DNA of 7,479 nt from Desulfurococcaceae archaeon (GTDB lineage: Archaea; Thermoproteota; Thermoprotei_A; Sulfolobales; Desulfurococcaceae): the NCBI GenBank assembly GCA_020832865.1, contig JAJHRJ010000019.1, forward strand, positions 1 to 7,479. The letters run 5' to 3'. The position numbers and the translations under genes are program-made. Positions 5,598 to 7,479 of this stretch are shown here, piece by piece (position 1 is the first letter of the stretch; every line of letters begins with the position of its first letter). The notes below the pieces were generated by a model, which saw nothing but the letters and a program-made list of their open reading frames with translations, searched no databases and was not told where the DNA came from.

Positions 5598-7079
5598 TTG
5601 ACTGACAGTGCACGTTCACGGATTCTACTCGTTACTACGTGGGGAAATCCGGCCCAGTGGCGCGATTTGCCTTACGTCTTTAAACCAGGGGAATCGAGTA
5701 CTAGTGAATACTGTACTACTCTAATACCACTGCTGCTCTCACTGCGTGAAAATATCGCTGAGAATAAAGTAGACGTCGTTATAGTTGTTCTTGAGAGCTT
5801 AGTTGATAAGGCAGAGAGAAGAGTTGCTTCGAGGTGCTCTGAGTGTTACAGTGAACTAGTAGGATACATTGATAAAGCCAGTGAAGCACTAACTTACAGT
5901 GAATTATCAGCTAGTATCGAGCTCTTCGTTAAGGAGTTTGTTGAGTGTTTACTAGACAAGTACAAGATAGACGTTAAGTTTAAGCCACGTGTAATAGTTG
6001 CTCCAGCTACGGGCTCTCCAGGTGGAAACTGGGTTTTCAGTGGGGAGGCTAAAGACTACGAGTTAAAAGTCCTAGTGGAGGTGGGCGAGCTCTGCCTTGA
6101 AAACCCATATAGTGAAATAATCGCTGATATATCTCACGGCATAAACTTCATGCCAGCGCTAACAATGCGTTTAATTCCAAGATTCGCGAGTATTGTGCTA
6201 CTCGCTCACGAAGATATAGGGAAAATTAAAGTTAAGGTTTACAATAGTGACCCGGCACCACCCTCTGAAGCACCAAAGAGACAGCTAATGTTAAATAAAA
6301 TTGAAGATAGAGAAATAAAACACATTAACTTACCTCTTATACAGTTAAGTCGTGCTAAGCTCTCGAGTCGCGTAGTCTCAGGGTCGAATAAGTTCTCGGA
6401 AAAAGTAGAGAGAATAAACAGAGAGATCAGCGGAGTTCTAGATGTGTTGAAATACATTTACACATCAATATACTTTCCACTACCGTTACTTCTCTATCAG
6501 ACTGTATGTTCTAGTAACTGTAGTAAGCTTAATGACAAGTGGAGGACTATTAAAGAAGAAATACTTGATTCCCCCACTATTGATCGCTCAGGGAAGCAAC
6601 CCGGAGTAATTAGGCCTGTCACCATAGACCCGGACACTATATATGTATACTACTTGGCTCGCGCGCTATGTAAACGCCTCGGAGATCACGGTGAGGACGA
6701 ACCAACAATTAAGCGCCTTATGACTAGGGAGTTAAAGATCTATGAACATATAAGTGCGATTTCTTCTACGATAATTAGCCGAGAACTTAGTTTAGTAGAG
6801 TGGAGTGTAAAGAGAGTCTCTGAAGAAAAACCCTTTGTGTACACTTGTTTAAAAGGTCAGTGGAGGTTTCTGTGTGAATTAGAAGAGTTCCTAGGCAGAG
6901 ATAAGTGTAAAAATATCGAAAAACCAGAGCCCGATAAACGTATTCTTATAGCTCACGCTGGCTTACAGAACAATCTAGTTAAAGTACTCGTGGGCGGTGT
7001 AGGTGATGAACACTTAAAGCTAGCATACAGAGAGGACTTTGATATTAAAAAGATTGTAGAGCTTCTCTTAAAGGACTAG
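5598..7079 (+). CDS. csx1: Csx1-type CARF-HEPN ribonuclease activated by cyclic oligoadenylate
   Basis: Csx1 proteins (MJ1666-type) bind cOA through an N-terminal CARF domain, which activates a C-terminal HEPN RNase that cuts RNA non-specifically (family knowledge). The 493 residues match. ILLVTTWGNP (9-18) is the first CARF strand and ligand loop, followed by YVFKPGESSTSEY. GSPGGNW (139-145) and DISHGINFMP (177-186) are the second and third CARF signatures. The helical C-terminal half ends with RILIAHAGL, giving the HEPN R448-x4-H453 pair. The residue after R448 is Ile, where Asn is usual. C80-x2-C83 and C304-x3-C308 could form disulfides. The TTG start is the only one between an in-frame stop (TAA 5556-5558) and the first CARF strand; a weak GGTG (5589-5592) lies 5 nt upstream. 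The gene is divergent from cmr2, whose product would make its activator. Confidence 0.92.
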   Translation: MTDSARSRILLVTTWGNPAQWRDLPYVFKPGESSTSEYCTTLIPLLLSLRENIAENKVDVVIVVLESLVDKAERRVASRCSECYSELVGYIDKASEALTYSELSASIELFVKEFVECLLDKYKIDVKFKPRVIVAPATGSPGGNWVFSGEAKDYELKVLVEVGELCLENPYSEIIADISHGINFMPALTMRLIPRFASIVLLAHEDIGKIKVKVYNSDPAPPSEAPKRQLMLNKIEDREIKHINLPLIQLSRAKLSSRVVSGSNKFSEKVERINREISGVLDVLKYIYTSIYFPLPLLLYQTVCSSNCSKLNDKWRTIKEEILDSPTIDRSGKQPGVIRPVTIDPDTIYVYYLARALCKRLGDHGEDEPTIKRLMTRELKIYEHISAISSTIISRELSLVEWSVKRVSEEKPFVYTCLKGQWRFLCELEEFLGRDKCKNIEKPEPDKRILIAHAGLQNNLVKVLVGGVGDEHLKLAYREDFDIKKIVELLLKD

Positions 7080-7100
7080 ATGGCACGAATTGCACTGAGC

Positions 7101-7150
7101 TTTTGAAAATGAGCCTAAAACTGCTATGCGAGATGACACAAGTTGTTTTT
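7101..7150. terminator. Possible bidirectional T-tract termination zone
   Basis: The 77-bp gap between the convergent csx1 and CARF genes has plus-strand T-runs at 7101-7104 and 7146-7150, and minus-strand T-runs opposite AAAA at 7106-7109 and 7117-7120. Archaeal RNA polymerase terminates at such short T-tracts. No hairpin is evident. Confidence 0.3.
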
Positions 7151-7156
7151 ATGTAT

Positions 7157-7479
7157 TTACTCTAATATTATTTTAGCTAATTGTTTTAGCCATGCTGGTT
7201 CTTTTTCTCCTGGTCTCAGTATTCTGTGTTCTCGTAGTACTTGGTAGTCTAGTGGTGTTAGTTCTCCGCGTAGGGCCTTTTCGAGGATTGTTTTCACGGG
7301 CTCGGTTAATGTGACTGGTAGTACGGGTATCTCAGCTACCTCGCGCATAGTCTCGTGTATGTAGTAGACTCTACTAGCGCCGATCAGCCCGGCTACTAGT
7401 AGTAGGAAGCCTGTCTCGGGCTTGTAGCCGCCTGTGGGGTTAAAGACTACTTCGTCTACTACTCCGCGGTGTTTTCTCG
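7157..7479 (-). CDS. C-terminal part of a CARF protein, APE2256/Crn1-like (putative cOA ring nuclease)
   Basis: An open minus-strand frame runs from the right edge to a stop at 7157-7159, giving 107 residues; the N-terminus is outside the window. The ATG at 7348 is internal, because clear family sequence continues upstream of it. The stretch NPTGGYKPETG (encoded at about 7409-7441), followed by a hydrophobic helix (FLLLVAGLIGA), a strand (RVYYIHE) and then IPVLPV, is the signature of the APE2256-type CARF domain, shared by Crn1 ring nucleases and Csm6-type proteins. Only about 48 residues follow the CARF core, too few for a HEPN RNase, so a stand-alone ring nuclease is the better guess. The lysine of GGYK may be functional, but I cannot confirm this. 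The tail (LTPLDYQVLREHRILRPGE) may be a small helical element. It converges on csx1 and could end its signal. Confidence 0.75.
   Translation of the reverse strand, partial: RKHRGVVDEVVFNPTGGYKPETGFLLLVAGLIGASRVYYIHETMREVAEIPVLPVTLTEPVKTILEKALRGELTPLDYQVLREHRILRPGEKEPAWLKQLAKIILE

Noticed and set aside
6239..6457. Minus-strand 72-codon frame opposite csx1
   Set aside because: It lies inside csx1 on the opposite strand; composition and lack of signals mark it as a shadow.
1289..7079. Recurring short words (CTCTCT, CTAGT, GAGAGA) that might suggest repeats or a CRISPR array
   Set aside because: They are irregularly spaced, lie within coding sequence and reflect Arg/Glu/Ser/Leu codon use; no repeat-spacer periodicity exists.
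7157..7348. Treating the right-hand minus-strand gene as a complete 63-residue protein from ATG 7348
   Set aside because: The frame stays open to the window edge, and the codons upstream of that ATG encode the NPTGGYK...YYIHE CARF signature, so the ATG is internal.

Overview
The window looks like a hyperthermophilic archaeon, most probably a crenarchaeote (Thermoproteota; Desulfurococcales-like is a guess). The reasons are heavy AGA/AGG arginine use, frequent TTG and GTG starts, Shine-Dalgarno motifs about 8 nt upstream of starts, short A/T-rich TATA-like boxes, very tight gene packing, and the gene content. That content is a type III-B (Cmr) CRISPR-Cas locus with cyclic-oligoadenylate (cOA) signalling genes. 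No CRISPR array, tRNA, rRNA or insertion sequence was seen.

Layout. (1) Positions 1-1292, plus strand: a compact, comparatively A/T-rich unit. It holds the C-terminal end of an unrecognised protein, a 164-residue cysteine-rich protein with a possible PD-(D/E)XK nuclease core, and a cysteine-rich protein of about 200 residues that I do not recognise. All three overlap or abut. (2) Positions 1289-5448, minus strand: cmr3 and cmr2 (cas10), overlapping by 4 nt. Cmr3 ends tail-to-tail with the left unit, also overlapping by 4 nt. (3) Positions 5449-5597: a divergent promoter region with a perfect 8-bp inverted repeat and two copies of an 11-bp A/T word. (4) Positions 5598-7079, plus strand: a Csx1-type CARF-HEPN ribonuclease. 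(5) Positions 7157-7479, minus strand: the C-terminal part of a second CARF protein of the APE2256/Crn1 type, which runs off the right edge and converges on csx1.

How the genes fit together, from knowledge of the families: the Cmr complex binds target RNA through its crRNA. The Palm domain of Cmr2 (GGDD present) then makes cOA from ATP. Csx1 senses cOA with its CARF domain and degrades RNA with its HEPN domain. A Crn1-like CARF protein could degrade cOA and switch the response off. Only cmr2 and cmr3 are here, so cmr1, cmr4, cmr5 and cmr6 must lie elsewhere if the complex is complete. The most open question is the left cysteine-rich unit, which abuts cmr3 and matches no family I recognise by eye.
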